Positions 8,296-16,418 of a DNA stretch of 64,000 nucleotides are shown piece by piece (position 1 is the stretch's first letter; every line of letters starts with the position of its first letter). The stretch covers positions 204,470 through 268,469 of the forward strand of contig NZ_KI535306.1 of the NCBI RefSeq assembly GCF_000482365.1, read 5' to 3'. A model generated the notes under the pieces. The model saw nothing but the letters and a program-made list of their open reading frames with translations. It made no database searches and was not told where the DNA came from. The stretch is from Porphyromonas uenonis DSM 23387 = JCM 13868. GTDB taxonomy: Bacteria > Bacteroidota > Bacteroidia > Bacteroidales > Porphyromonadaceae. The position numbers were made by a program, and so were the translations under genes.

Positions 8296-10473
8296 ATGAC
8301 GAAACCATCTAGAAAGAAAAACACACCCAAGAAGAATCCCTCCAAACGGTCCAAAGCTAAGCAACTTAACCTTGACGAACTGACACGAGCCGTCGTCAAG
8401 CTTTTTGCTGCAAACCCGACCCACACGTGGAACTACAAGCAGGTCTCCAAGCAGCTTGACATCACGGAGCACCCGATGCGCCTGACCATCAGCCGCATCC
8501 TGGATGTGCTCGCGATGGACGACACGCTCACACGTGTCAAGCCAGGCACCTACCGCTACAATCTCTCGGGGGCTCTGCTCTTCGGCACCTTCGAGCGTCG
8601 CTCCAATGGACGCAACGCGGTCATCTCTGACGAGGATGGCAAGAGCATCTTCATCGCTGAGCGCAACTCTATGCACGCACTCAACGGTGACCGGGTGCAG
8701 GCTCGTCTCTTTGCCAAGAGGCAGGGCGGAGAGCTAGAGGCTGAGGTGATCAATATCATTGAGCGGTCAAAGCATACCTTCGTCGGGCGACTAGAGTTCA
8801 AAAAGGACTGGGCCATCTTCGTCACCGAAGACCGCACCCTCTCGACCGACATACTGATCCCGCTCAGCGAACTACACGGCGCTCAGCGAGACTCCAAGGT
8901 GGAGGTGGCTATCACCGAGTGGCCTAGCTCGGACAAGATACCCACGGGGCGTGTCCTCAAGGTACTCGGCAAGGCGGGCGACAACGACACCGAGATGCGC
9001 GCCATACTGACCGAGTACAATATAGATTACGACTACCCACAAGCAGCTATTGACGAGGCGGAGCGACTTTCGGGAGAGATTACCCAAGAGCAGCTGGCAC
9101 AGCGAGAGGACTTTCGCGAGGTGCCGACGCTTACCATTGACCCAGCCGACGCTAAGGACTTTGACGATGCGCTCTCCTACCGTGACCTCGGCGACGGTCG
9201 CCACGAGGTGGGCGTGCACATTGCCGATGTCTCCTACTTTGTCACCGAGGGATCCAAGATCGACGAAGAGGCTTATGCACGTGGTACCAGTGTGTACCTC
9301 GTGGACCGCACGATCCCTATGCTCCCCGAGGTGCTGTGCAACAATCTCTGTTCGCTACGCCCCAACGAAGATAAGTACGCTTACTCCTGTATCCTCACGC
9401 TAGACAACGCAGCGCACGTTCAGCAGTACCGCATCTGTCGCACGGTGATACGGAGTGACCAGCGCATGACTTACGAGGAGGCGCAGGATGTAATCGAGGG
9501 GCGCAGTGACACCCAGCAGGCGATCATCCAGCCACTCTTCGAGCTGTCCCAGCAGTTGCGCAAGCGTCGCTTTGACGATGGCGCGATCAAGTTCCAGAGC
9601 CAAGAGGTGCGCTTCACGCTAGACCCCAAGGGGCGCCCCACGGGTGTCGAGGAGGTGGTAGATAATGAGTCGCACCACCTCATCGAGGAGTTTATGCTTC
9701 TGGCCAATCGCACCGTTGCCGAGGACATTGGGCAGGTTCGTGCCAAGGGCAAGAAGGCGAAGAACTTCGTCTACCGTGTCCACGCACAGCCTAGCGAAGA
9801 GAAGCTGATGGCGCTCGCCTCTTTTGCCGGTAAGTTTGGCTACAAAGTCAACCTCAGTGGCGAGAATCGTCAGGTGAGCCGCTCCTTCAACAAGCTCCTC
9901 GACAGCGTCCAGGGCAAGCGTGAGGAGAATCTCATCGAGACGCTCGCCATCCGCTCTATGACTCGTGCCGAGTACTCGCCTGACAACATCGGGCACTACG
10001 GACTCTCCTTTGCCTTCTACACCCACTTCACCTCGCCCATCCGTCGCTACCCCGACCTTATGGTGCACCGTCTCTTGACACGCTACTATGCGGGTGGTCG
10101 CTCTGTGACAAAGGGCAAGCTCGAGGAGCAGTGCCAGCACTGTAGCGAGCAGGAGCAGATCGCTACGCAGGCAGAGCGTGACTCGGTGAAGTACAAGCAG
10201 GTGGAGTATATGAAAGCTCGCATGGGACAAGTCTTCGACGGAGTCATCAGCGGGGTCGCCGAGTGGGGCCTTTATGTCGAGCTCAAGGGGTCGCACTGCG
10301 AGGGGCTCATACCGATTCGCAAGCTCGAGGACGACTACTTTGAGTACGACGAGAAGAACTACCGCCTCCGTGGGCGACGCACCGGCAAGCGCTACAACCT
10401 TGGCGATCCGATCACCGTACGTGTCGCTCGTGCCGACCTAGAGCAGCGACAGCTCGACTTTGACCTTGTCTGA
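8296..10473 (+). CDS. rnr: ribonuclease R
   Basis: A 725-residue RNase II/R 3'-5' exoribonuclease that degrades structured RNA. The order is a basic N-terminus (KPSRKKNTPKKNPSKRSKAKQ) and a winged-helix-like region (about 27-90). Cold-shock OB domains follow (GTFERRSNGRNAVISDEDG, FVGRLEFKKDWAIFV). The RNB catalytic domain carries the acidic cluster DPADAKDFDDALS at about 277-289, and a C-terminal S1 domain covers about 640-720 (GQVFDGVISGVAEWGLYVEL). The catalytic aspartates are intact. It starts 34 bp after rsgA and 14 bp before rlmN, forming an RNA-maturation cluster. Confidence 0.97.
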   Translation: MTKPSRKKNTPKKNPSKRSKAKQLNLDELTRAVVKLFAANPTHTWNYKQVSKQLDITEHPMRLTISRILDVLAMDDTLTRVKPGTYRYNLSGALLFGTFERRSNGRNAVISDEDGKSIFIAERNSMHALNGDRVQARLFAKRQGGELEAEVINIIERSKHTFVGRLEFKKDWAIFVTEDRTLSTDILIPLSELHGAQRDSKVEVAITEWPSSDKIPTGRVLKVLGKAGDNDTEMRAILTEYNIDYDYPQAAIDEAERLSGEITQEQLAQREDFREVPTLTIDPADAKDFDDALSYRDLGDGRHEVGVHIADVSYFVTEGSKIDEEAYARGTSVYLVDRTIPMLPEVLCNNLCSLRPNEDKYAYSCILTLDNAAHVQQYRICRTVIRSDQRMTYEEAQDVIEGRSDTQQAIIQPLFELSQQLRKRRFDDGAIKFQSQEVRFTLDPKGRPTGVEEVVDNESHHLIEEFMLLANRTVAEDIGQVRAKGKKAKNFVYRVHAQPSEEKLMALASFAGKFGYKVNLSGENRQVSRSFNKLLDSVQGKREENLIETLAIRSMTRAEYSPDNIGHYGLSFAFYTHFTSPIRRYPDLMVHRLLTRYYAGGRSVTKGKLEEQCQHCSEQEQIATQAERDSVKYKQVEYMKARMGQVFDGVISGVAEWGLYVELKGSHCEGLIPIRKLEDDYFEYDEKNYRLRGRRTGKRYNLGDPITVRVARADLEQRQLDFDLV

Positions 10474-10487
10474 TACGCCATTTCCTC

Positions 10488-11513
10488 ATGACAGCAACGC
10501 ATCAGATCCTCGGCAAAACACCCGCGCAGCTCACCGAGCTAGCCGTCGGCTTGGGACTGCCCAAGTACACGGGTCGACAGATCGCTGACTGGCTTTACCA
10601 GAAGCATGTCTCCTCGTGGGACGAGATGACGAACCTGAGCAAGAAAGCGCGCGCTCTGCTCGCCTCGCACTACGAGATAGGTCGCGCTGCACCTCATCTT
10701 CAGCAGACTTCACGAGACGGGACGGTCAAGTATCTCTTTGCCGCTGGTGGAGGCTTCGTTGAGACCGTCATGATCCCCGAGGGAGACCGCGCCACGCTCT
10801 GCGTCTCTTCCCAGCGAGGCTGCAAGATGAATTGCCTCTTCTGCATGACGGGCAAGCAAGGCTTCGGCGCCAACCTCTCGGCGAGCGAAATCCTCAACCA
10901 GATCCTCTCCGTGCCCGAGGTCAATGAGCTGACGAACATCGTCTTCATGGGGATGGGCGAGCCGATGGACAATATAGACACGCTCCTACAAGTGATCCGC
11001 TGTCTGACCGATCCGCAGGGACTAGCGATGAGTCCGAAGCGCATCACCGTATCGACCATCGGACTGCGTCCAGGTTTGGAGCGTTTTCTGGAGGAGTGCA
11101 CTTGTCATCTCGCTATTAGCCTGCACAACCCTCTGCCGGAGGAGCGTTTATCCATTATGCCCGTGGAGCGCGCCATGCCCCTTGCCGACACGGTGGCACT
11201 CCTACGGCACTACGACTGGAGCCATCAGCGTCGCCTCACCTTCGAGTACATCGTCTTCTCGGGGCTCAACGACACGCCCCGCCACCTCGCCGCACTCAAG
11301 CGTCTACTCGCCCAGCTCGACTGCCACGTCAACCTGATCCGCTACCACCGCATCCCGCACATCAACCTGCCCAGCTCCGATATGACCCGCATGGAGTGGC
11401 TACGCGATCGGCTCTGCGAGGCGGGCATCCCGACCACCATCCGCACCTCCCGTGGCGAAGACATCAGCGCCGCCTGCGGTATGCTCAGCACCCAAGAGCA
11501 GCAAGGCGCATAA
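10488..11513 (+). CDS. rlmN: dual-specificity rRNA/tRNA adenine C2-methyltransferase RlmN
   Basis: A 341-residue radical-SAM enzyme methylating C2 of A2503 in 23S rRNA (and A37 of some tRNAs). The radical-SAM CX3CX2C motif is C112-KMN-C116-LF-C119. The GEP-like MGMGEPMDN and the C-terminal catalytic Cys (AACGML, C330) are present. The N-terminal helical domain (KYTGRQIADWLYQK) is typical. It starts 14 bp after rnr. A MITE and then a strong terminator follow within 200 bp. Confidence 0.96.
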   Translation: MTATHQILGKTPAQLTELAVGLGLPKYTGRQIADWLYQKHVSSWDEMTNLSKKARALLASHYEIGRAAPHLQQTSRDGTVKYLFAAGGGFVETVMIPEGDRATLCVSSQRGCKMNCLFCMTGKQGFGANLSASEILNQILSVPEVNELTNIVFMGMGEPMDNIDTLLQVIRCLTDPQGLAMSPKRITVSTIGLRPGLERFLEECTCHLAISLHNPLPEERLSIMPVERAMPLADTVALLRHYDWSHQRRLTFEYIVFSGLNDTPRHLAALKRLLAQLDCHVNLIRYHRIPHINLPSSDMTRMEWLRDRLCEAGIPTTIRTSRGEDISAACGMLSTQEQQGA

Positions 11514-11532
11514 GCTCTCACACCCCTATTAC

Positions 11533-11707
11533 GAGACTGTTGCAAAAGTCAACAGTCTCACAATCTTGCTTGCAAGATTGTCCTGACTTTGCAGAAAGGA
11601 TGAAGCGCAAGGCGCTCAGGGTGAGGTCTGAAGGGAGCATACCTCCGTATGTGACCGAAGCCGAATCCCGAAAGCAACACAGCGATTCGCCTTTATGCAA
11701 CAGTCAC
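11533..11707. mobile_element. 175-bp MITE, copy 1
   Basis: This 175-bp element runs from GAGACTGTTGCA to its near inverse TGCAACAGTCAC. The left end is itself a perfect hairpin, GAGACTGTTG-caaaagt-CAACAGTCTC. A second hairpin follows immediately, ACAATCTTGC-tt-GCAAGATTGT. It is about 95% identical to the copy at 61237-61411 and has the same length. Several differences fall in hairpin loops (TT versus AG in the second one). No open frame is plausible. The target duplication is not visible at this copy, and the right terminus has one mismatch. Confidence 0.85.
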
Positions 11708-11714
11708 ATTATGA

Positions 11715-11757
11715 CAAAAGGTTCTAGCCTCACGAGAGAGGTTAGAACCTTTTTTGT
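11715..11757 (+). terminator. intrinsic terminator after rlmN
   Basis: AAAAGGTTCTAgCCTC-acgaga-GAGGtTAGAACCTTTTTT is a near-perfect stem with flanking A and T runs. It can serve rlmN on the plus strand and, in reverse, the outer-membrane protein genes on the minus strand. The MITE is inserted between rlmN and this terminator. Confidence 0.88.
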
Positions 11758-11779
11758 TTCGCCCAGAGCTTGACACTCG

Positions 11780-12379
11780 CTAGAAGCGGTAGCCCACAGA
11801 GATCGCGGGGTATATGTAACCCCCATTTCTATTAGATGCTTTCACAAGATTACGACCTAGACGCAGACTCGCCTCTGCACTCCAACCATTTCGCGTTACA
11901 TACTTAAACCCAGCCCCTAGACCGATACCGAACGAAGTGCCGCTCACGATCTCTTCTGTTCTCTTCCAGTTTAGCCAATTACCCGAATAGTGCACATTTT
12001 TCAGTTTGTCATAGTAGCCAATAGCACTATTCACCTCTATCAAGAACCCCGCATTAGGGCTAGCAATAGAGAACCAATTCCCGCCAAAGTACCAGCGTCC
12101 ATAAGGCATCACCCCAAAAGTTGGGAAGAAGAGTCTACAAGCCGATTTATCACCTATATAGGCACTCATAGTACAACCAATACTAAGGTTTGGCGCTGTC
12201 GCATATTCATACTCCGCAGAGAACTCAGATGCAAAAGGCAACGCAAAAAGGTTAAGCCGAACCTCGTGATACTTGATGAGATATGAAGACTCCCCAACCT
12301 CCTGAGCAGCTAGCCCGAGTGAGCCTAGTGTCAGGAAGATCGTCAATAGCGTTAGTTTCGTCCGTATCCGCGGTATCAT
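11780..12379 (-). CDS. secreted/outer-membrane beta-barrel protein, tandem paralog 2
   Basis: A 199-residue protein with signal peptide MIPRIRTKLTLLTIFLTLGSLGLAAQ. Alternating hydrophobic/polar strands follow (EVRLNLFALPFASEFSAEYEY, FFPTFGVMPYGRWYFGG, NAGFLIEVNSAIGYY, GIGLGAGFKYVTRNGWSAEASLRLGRN), ending in ...AISVGYRF with a C-terminal Phe typical of outer-membrane barrels. It is a clear paralog of the neighbouring 12410-13024 gene (shared PYGRWYFGG, NAGF, GRN, YIYPAISVGYRF). I cannot assign a function; a small eight-strand barrel of unknown role is the best description. It is probably co-transcribed with its paralog (30-bp gap). Confidence 0.7.
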   Translation of the reverse strand: MIPRIRTKLTLLTIFLTLGSLGLAAQEVGESSYLIKYHEVRLNLFALPFASEFSAEYEYATAPNLSIGCTMSAYIGDKSACRLFFPTFGVMPYGRWYFGGNWFSIASPNAGFLIEVNSAIGYYDKLKNVHYSGNWLNWKRTEEIVSGTSFGIGLGAGFKYVTRNGWSAEASLRLGRNLVKASNRNGGYIYPAISVGYRF

Positions 12380-12409
12380 CGTAGTCTCTTGGGATCTATC
12401 ACAACACTG

Positions 12410-13024
12410 CTAGAAGCGGTAGCCCACAGAGATCGCAGGGTATATGTAAGCGATGTTCCACTTACTCACCTTCGCGATATTACGTCCTAGACGACAGCTT
12501 ATCTCTCCGCTCCAGTTGCTGCGAGTGACCAGCTTGAATCCACCTCCTAAGCCGATGCCCCACGAGATGCCTCTTCGATCTTCGATCTTCTGCTCCCACT
12601 TACCAGAAGATTTGTCATAGTGCACATTGTGCAGATTGTCGTTGTAAGCGATCGAGCTATTAGCCTCTAGGAAAAAGCCAGCATTAGGCTTGGCCATAGA
12701 AAACAAGAGACCACCAAAGTACCAGCGGCCATAAGGCATCACGCCCGCCGTGGGGAAAAAGAGGACGTTAGCCCGCTCAGTGCCAAAGTAAGCACTGGCC
12801 ATAACCCCGACACCCACATCTAGTGCCACCGCACGCTCATACTCCAGTGAAACAGCCTGATAAGGTATCGGAGCTTGTAGATTCAGTCGTACTTCGTTGC
12901 GCTTTTCGGGCGTCGGAGGCTCAGGCTCGCCAGGCACCACGACTTCCTGAGCAGCTAGCCCGAGGGAACTCAGTGCTAGTAGCATCGTGCAGAGCATCAG
13001 TCGCATCAATCGTTCTGTCATCAT
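12410..13024 (-). CDS. secreted/outer-membrane beta-barrel protein, tandem paralog 1
   Basis: A 204-residue homolog of the next gene downstream. It has signal peptide MMTERLMRLMLCTMLLALSSLGLAAQ and a short Pro-Glu-rich mature N-terminus (VVVPGEPEPPTPEKRNE) absent from the paralog. The same barrel-like strands follow, ending in NIAYIYPAISVGYRF. It is first in the pair, and a promoter box lies 24 bp upstream of its start. Function unknown. Confidence 0.7.
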   Translation of the reverse strand: MMTERLMRLMLCTMLLALSSLGLAAQEVVVPGEPEPPTPEKRNEVRLNLQAPIPYQAVSLEYERAVALDVGVGVMASAYFGTERANVLFFPTAGVMPYGRWYFGGLLFSMAKPNAGFFLEANSSIAYNDNLHNVHYDKSSGKWEQKIEDRRGISWGIGLGGGFKLVTRSNWSGEISCRLGRNIAKVSKWNIAYIYPAISVGYRF

Positions 13025-13047
13025 CGTAACGTCTTTGGGTTATGCCC

Positions 13048-13055
13048 CAAAGTTA
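13048..13055 (-). promoter_or_regulatory. -7 promoter box TAACTTTG (minus strand)
   Basis: CAAAGTTA on the plus strand reads TAACTTTG on the minus strand, 24 bp upstream of the start at 13024. Confidence 0.6.
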
Positions 13056-13097
13056 ATACTATTCCTGAGATCTGATCTCTGTCGCACTGATTTTCCT

Positions 13098-13357
13098 AGG
13101 ACTGACGCATGATAAAAATGAGCTCGTTTCAATTGCTACCTAGGAATTGCCAAAATTCCTCCGTAGATATTTCTGATTTGCTACCTAGGAAATAAAAAAT
13201 TCTTCGGACTTATTTTTTGATTCCTCCGAAGTTTCATTTGATTCCTCCGAAGTATTTTTTATTTCCTAGGTAGGAATTGGGCAAATTCCTAGGTACCTAT
13301 TTGGCAAATTCCTAGGTAGGAAATCAGACAAGCTCGTTTTTATCATGCTTCACCCCT
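13098..13357. mobile_element. 260-bp BrickBuilt-like MITE inserted at the 3' end of sulP
   Basis: The left end AGGACTGACGCATGATAAAA and the right end, read inverted, AGGGGTGAAGCATGATAAAA match over about 30 bp (both continue AYGAGCTYGT). The core has several CCTAGG-centred TTCCTAGGTAGGAA units flanking TTCTTCGGACTTATTTTTTG and two TGATTCCTCCGAAG units. The flanking 12-mers ACTGATTTTCCT (13086-13097) and ACTGATCTCCTC (13358-13369) match at 8 of 12 positions, suggesting an aged target duplication. The last 15 bases are coding for sulP. Unlike the other copies, both ends are of the same type. Confidence 0.82.
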
Positions 13358-15025
13358 ACTGATCTCCTCGTAAAGTGCCACGGCACGCTTCTGCGCCTCG
13401 GCAAAGGTCGGTAGCACATTCTCACGCCCCAGCTGATCGATGATACCCGTCTGCTCCAGATGCGTATAGACCGCAGGACGCACACCACTCAGTACGACAT
13501 GCACGCCACGCCTACGCTGTCGCGATAGGACCATCTGCAGGTTGTGTAGCCCCGTGCTATCGATGAAAGGCACGCGACGCATGCGAATGATGCGTACCTC
13601 TGGATGGTCGTGAACCGTCACCATCACCTCCTCAAACTTATTGGCAATGCCAAAGAAAAACGGACCCTCCACCTCGTAAACCTCCACTCGAGACGGGAGT
13701 TCCACATCTTCATCAGCGAGAGGCTCGTCCGTAATCTCGCCCACGCCGATCTGCTCGACAGAGCTCACGTCGAGGATACGACGGAAGAGCAGCGCGATCG
13801 CCAGCAGCATACCCACCCCGATCGCCACCGTCAGATCTGTCAGCACCGTCAGCAGGAAGGTCACCAGCAGGATAACCGTATCCCCTCGTGGGCCTCTAAA
13901 GATCGAGACGAAGGAGCGCCAGCCACTCATATTATAAGAGACCACCACCAACACGCCCGCCAGCACCGCCATCGGGATATGCGCCGTCAGGGGCGAGAGC
14001 AGGAGCATGATCAGCAGGAGCACCACCGCATGGATGATACCCGCCATAGGAGTCCGTCCACCGCTATTGATATTGGTCATCGTACGAGCGATAGCCCCTG
14101 TCACCGGGATCCCCCCGAAGAAAGGCACCACCACATTAGCCACACCCTGACCGATCAATTCGCTGTCAGGGTTGTGCTTTGACCCGATCACACCGTCCGC
14201 CACCGAGGCCGAGAGCAAGCTCTCCATAGCGCCCAGTAGCATGATCGTCAGCGCAGAGGGGAAAAGCGCCACGATACGCTCCACCGTGATCGTAGGCATG
14301 ACGAAGGTCGGCAGCGCACGCTCTATCGTATAGTTGTCCCCGATGTTTTCTGGTCTGAGGTAGCCCAGTTGCTGGAGTCCAAAGCTCACCAGCGTGAGCA
14401 GCACCAGCGCCACCAGCGTACTAGGGATCTTCGCATTTACCTTAGGCAAAAGCCAGATGATCAGTATCGTGCAGACCGCAAAAGCAAAGGGAATCCACGA
14501 CCCCGTCGCAAAGTTGGCGATCAGCACCTGCCACTTGCCGATGAAGTCCCCAGGCATTGACTTGATATGCAACCCGAAAAGATCCGCAATCTGCGTCGTG
14601 AAGATGGTCACCGCGATACCCGCCGTAAAGCCCACGATGATCGGATAAGGGATGAAGCGCACCAAGCCGCCCAAGCGCAAGAAGCCCAGCAACATCAAGA
14701 GCAAGCCCGCCATGATCGTCGCAATGGCCAGCCCATCCAGTCCGTGCTGCTGGATGATCCCATAGACGATCACGATGAATGCCCCCGTCGGTCCCCCGAT
14801 CTGCACCTTGCTACCGCCCAGTAGCGAAACAAGGAAGCCACCGATGATGGCCGTCAGCAAGCCCTCCGTCGGCGAGACCCCACTAGCGATACCGAAGGCA
14901 ATAGCCAGTGGCAGGGCGACCACCCCGACGATGATACCCGCTGTGAGATCCTTGAGAAAGTCCTGTCGTGAATAACCACGTAGAGAGAGAAAAAACTCAG
15001 GCACGAGTCCCTTCATGATAGACAT
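13343..15025 (-). CDS. SulP-family anion transporter with STAS domain
   Basis: A 560-residue SLC26/SulP permease. The membrane domain (about 20-410) has the family hallmark DLTAGIIVGVVALPLAIAFGIASGVSP and many helices (GGPTGAFIVIVYGI, FTAGIAVTIFTTQIADLFG, IPVTGAIARTMTNINSGGRTPMAGIIHA). A C-terminal STAS domain covers about 440-550 (EVYEVEGPFFFGIANKFEE, RVPFIDSTGLHNLQ). The transported anion (sulfate, bicarbonate or another) cannot be deduced. Its last four codons (RGEA) and TGA lie inside the end of the mobile element at 13098-13357. A minus-strand promoter lies 29 bp upstream. Confidence 0.93.
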   Translation of the reverse strand: MSIMKGLVPEFFLSLRGYSRQDFLKDLTAGIIVGVVALPLAIAFGIASGVSPTEGLLTAIIGGFLVSLLGGSKVQIGGPTGAFIVIVYGIIQQHGLDGLAIATIMAGLLLMLLGFLRLGGLVRFIPYPIIVGFTAGIAVTIFTTQIADLFGLHIKSMPGDFIGKWQVLIANFATGSWIPFAFAVCTILIIWLLPKVNAKIPSTLVALVLLTLVSFGLQQLGYLRPENIGDNYTIERALPTFVMPTITVERIVALFPSALTIMLLGAMESLLSASVADGVIGSKHNPDSELIGQGVANVVVPFFGGIPVTGAIARTMTNINSGGRTPMAGIIHAVVLLLIMLLLSPLTAHIPMAVLAGVLVVVSYNMSGWRSFVSIFRGPRGDTVILLVTFLLTVLTDLTVAIGVGMLLAIALLFRRILDVSSVEQIGVGEITDEPLADEDVELPSRVEVYEVEGPFFFGIANKFEEVMVTVHDHPEVRIIRMRRVPFIDSTGLHNLQMVLSRQRRRGVHVVLSGVRPAVYTHLEQTGIIDQLGRENVLPTFAEAQKRAVALYEEISRGEA

Positions 15026-15053
15026 AAGCGTAAGATAACGGTTGGTACTGCTA

Positions 15054-15061
15054 CAAAGATA
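15054..15061 (-). promoter_or_regulatory. sulP -7 promoter box TATCTTTG (minus strand)
   Basis: CAAAGATA on the plus strand gives TATCTTTG on the minus strand, 28 bp upstream of the sulP start. The heptad array at 15068-15116 begins only 6 bp upstream of this box, so it fills the position where a -33 element would sit. Confidence 0.7.
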
Positions 15062-15067
15062 CTGAAA

Positions 15068-15116
15068 TTAGAGGTTAGAAGTTAGAGATTAGAAGTTAGA
15101 GGTTAGAGGTTAGAGA
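15068..15116 (-). repeat. heptanucleotide array (CCTCTAA-type, 7 units)
   Basis: Seven contiguous 7-bp units, on the plus strand TTAGAGG, TTAGAAG, TTAGAGA, TTAGAAG, TTAGAGG, TTAGAGG, TTAGAGA. On the minus strand (sense for sulP) they read YYTCTAA. The array lies between the stop of the upstream Fe-S protein gene and the sulP -7 box. A further stretch with repeated AGCTCTGACAGCTCCGA-like motifs (15121-15166) separates it from that stop. Confidence 0.9.
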
Positions 15117-15166
15117 TCCGATCATTCCGACAGCTCTGACAGCTCCGAGGGGTCTGATAGCTCCGA

Positions 15167-16345
15167 TTAGCCTCTAGCCAGTCGGCGGAGGCGTAGCTTG
15201 ATGCGGTGTGCTTGGTGGTGCAGACGGCGCCAGAGGCGTTTGTGGAGGGGCGTGACCGTGAGACGAGCGATCAACGAGTCTAATGGCTCTGCATTGATTT
15301 GCTCGAAGAAGAGCTGGCGCTTCGGTGGCTCCGCGACACTCTGCTCGATAGCGGGATTGCCCGCCACGGCACTTGCGTAGCTCGTCTCCTGAGAGCGACA
15401 AGTGAGCTCGGACCAGAGGCGTTGCCCCTGTGCGCTGTGGATCAGCACGACACTAGTGCCTTTGTTCTCGTCCAGCGCTCGATCTAGATCGGGGCAAGTG
15501 CGCTCCACGCCCCAATAGTCGCCCAGCGTCAGGTCGCTCTGACTGCGGCCCCCCTTCGCCATGCAGGCGTAGCAACTGGGACGCAAGTAGAGGTCGTGCA
15601 GGAAGCCCCGCATATAGATATTGTCTCCGTAAAACTGTCGCACGCCCTCCCCCTCAGTGCTCTGTACCACAAAGTCATAGCGTCGCCACCCCGAGACCGA
15701 TTTATCACGAAAGGAGATTCCCGTGATCTGTCCCTGCCCTGCTCGCAGTGTTGTCAGATATCTTTGCCACACCATCGGTGAGGGTACGCCGTGACAGACC
15801 ACATCAACCGTTGTCAAGTTGTCGTAGGCACGCCCGAGGTAGTGGACCAGCCCTTTGATCTGACAGGGAGTCCCAGAGAAGAGGACGGGTCGCCCCTCTT
15901 TGAGAAACTGCTCCGCCCGCTGATAGTTATCGCCTATACGGCTCTGCAGGTACTTACTACCCCGAAAAGGTGCCAGCCCCGCCACCGCCTCCGTGTAGTC
16001 GTGACAGACGCCCCAGGTCTCATCAAATCGCGCCCCAAAGACCACGCCCCCACGACGTAGCGTCTCCTCAGCAAGCAGCGTAAAGAGCCCTCCCGACGAA
16101 CTCGTCTCGCGGAGCCCTTCGTCGGTAGCACATGCGGCATAGACAGCCAGTGGCTCACGAGGCGCACCCAGCTTCATAAAGGGGCAGACGCGCTCACACC
16201 TATGGCACTCAATGCAACGCTCCAGATCGACGACTGGATAGCCAAAGCCCTCCTCGTCACGCTCCAGTCGTATGCACTCCTTGGGGCATACCTGTCGGCA
16301 CGCTTCGCAGCCACAGCAACGCTTCTTGTCCTCTATCTGTATCAT
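15167..16345 (-). CDS. F420H2-dehydrogenase/FrhB-like Fe-S flavoprotein
   Basis: A 392-residue protein with an N-terminal pair of [4Fe-4S] ferredoxin motifs: C10-x2-C13-x2-C16-x3-C20-P and C44-x2-C47-x2-C50-x3-C54-P. A coenzyme F420 hydrogenase/dehydrogenase beta-subunit domain follows: SSGGLFTLLAEETLRRGGVVFGARFD, LFSGTPCQIKGLVHYLG, DVVCHGVPSPMVWQRYL, and CMAKGGRSQSDLTLGDYWG with further cysteines. Bacteroidales do not make F420; in them such proteins often sit in polysaccharide clusters beside pyruvyl transferases. No such neighbours are here, so the substrate is unknown. It has its own promoter at 16370. Confidence 0.85.
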   Translation of the reverse strand: MIQIEDKKRCCGCEACRQVCPKECIRLERDEEGFGYPVVDLERCIECHRCERVCPFMKLGAPREPLAVYAACATDEGLRETSSSGGLFTLLAEETLRRGGVVFGARFDETWGVCHDYTEAVAGLAPFRGSKYLQSRIGDNYQRAEQFLKEGRPVLFSGTPCQIKGLVHYLGRAYDNLTTVDVVCHGVPSPMVWQRYLTTLRAGQGQITGISFRDKSVSGWRRYDFVVQSTEGEGVRQFYGDNIYMRGFLHDLYLRPSCYACMAKGGRSQSDLTLGDYWGVERTCPDLDRALDENKGTSVVLIHSAQGQRLWSELTCRSQETSYASAVAGNPAIEQSVAEPPKRQLFFEQINAEPLDSLIARLTVTPLHKRLWRRLHHQAHRIKLRLRRLARG

Positions 16346-16369
16346 CGTGTCTCAGTCTCTAGTGCAGTG

Positions 16370-16377
16370 CAAAGGTA
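16370..16377 (-). promoter_or_regulatory. -7 promoter box TACCTTTG (minus strand)
   Basis: CAAAGGTA on the plus strand reads TACCTTTG on the minus strand, 24 bp upstream of the Fe-S flavoprotein start. Confidence 0.65.
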
Positions 16378-16418
16378 ACTATTCGAATCCGAACAGATTC
16401 TCTTAATCCTTATACAGC

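Noticed and set aside
9619-10296. 225-codon open frame antisense to rnr, and similar long antisense frames (13604-14182, 29794-30366, 39325-39918)
   Set aside because: They are opposite well-supported genes, are low-complexity or unmatched in composition, and reflect biased codon use on the coding strand.
15167-16345. True F420-reducing hydrogenase subunit
   Set aside because: There are no hydrogenase or F420 genes nearby, and the Bacteroidales lineage is not known to make F420; only the domain family is asserted.
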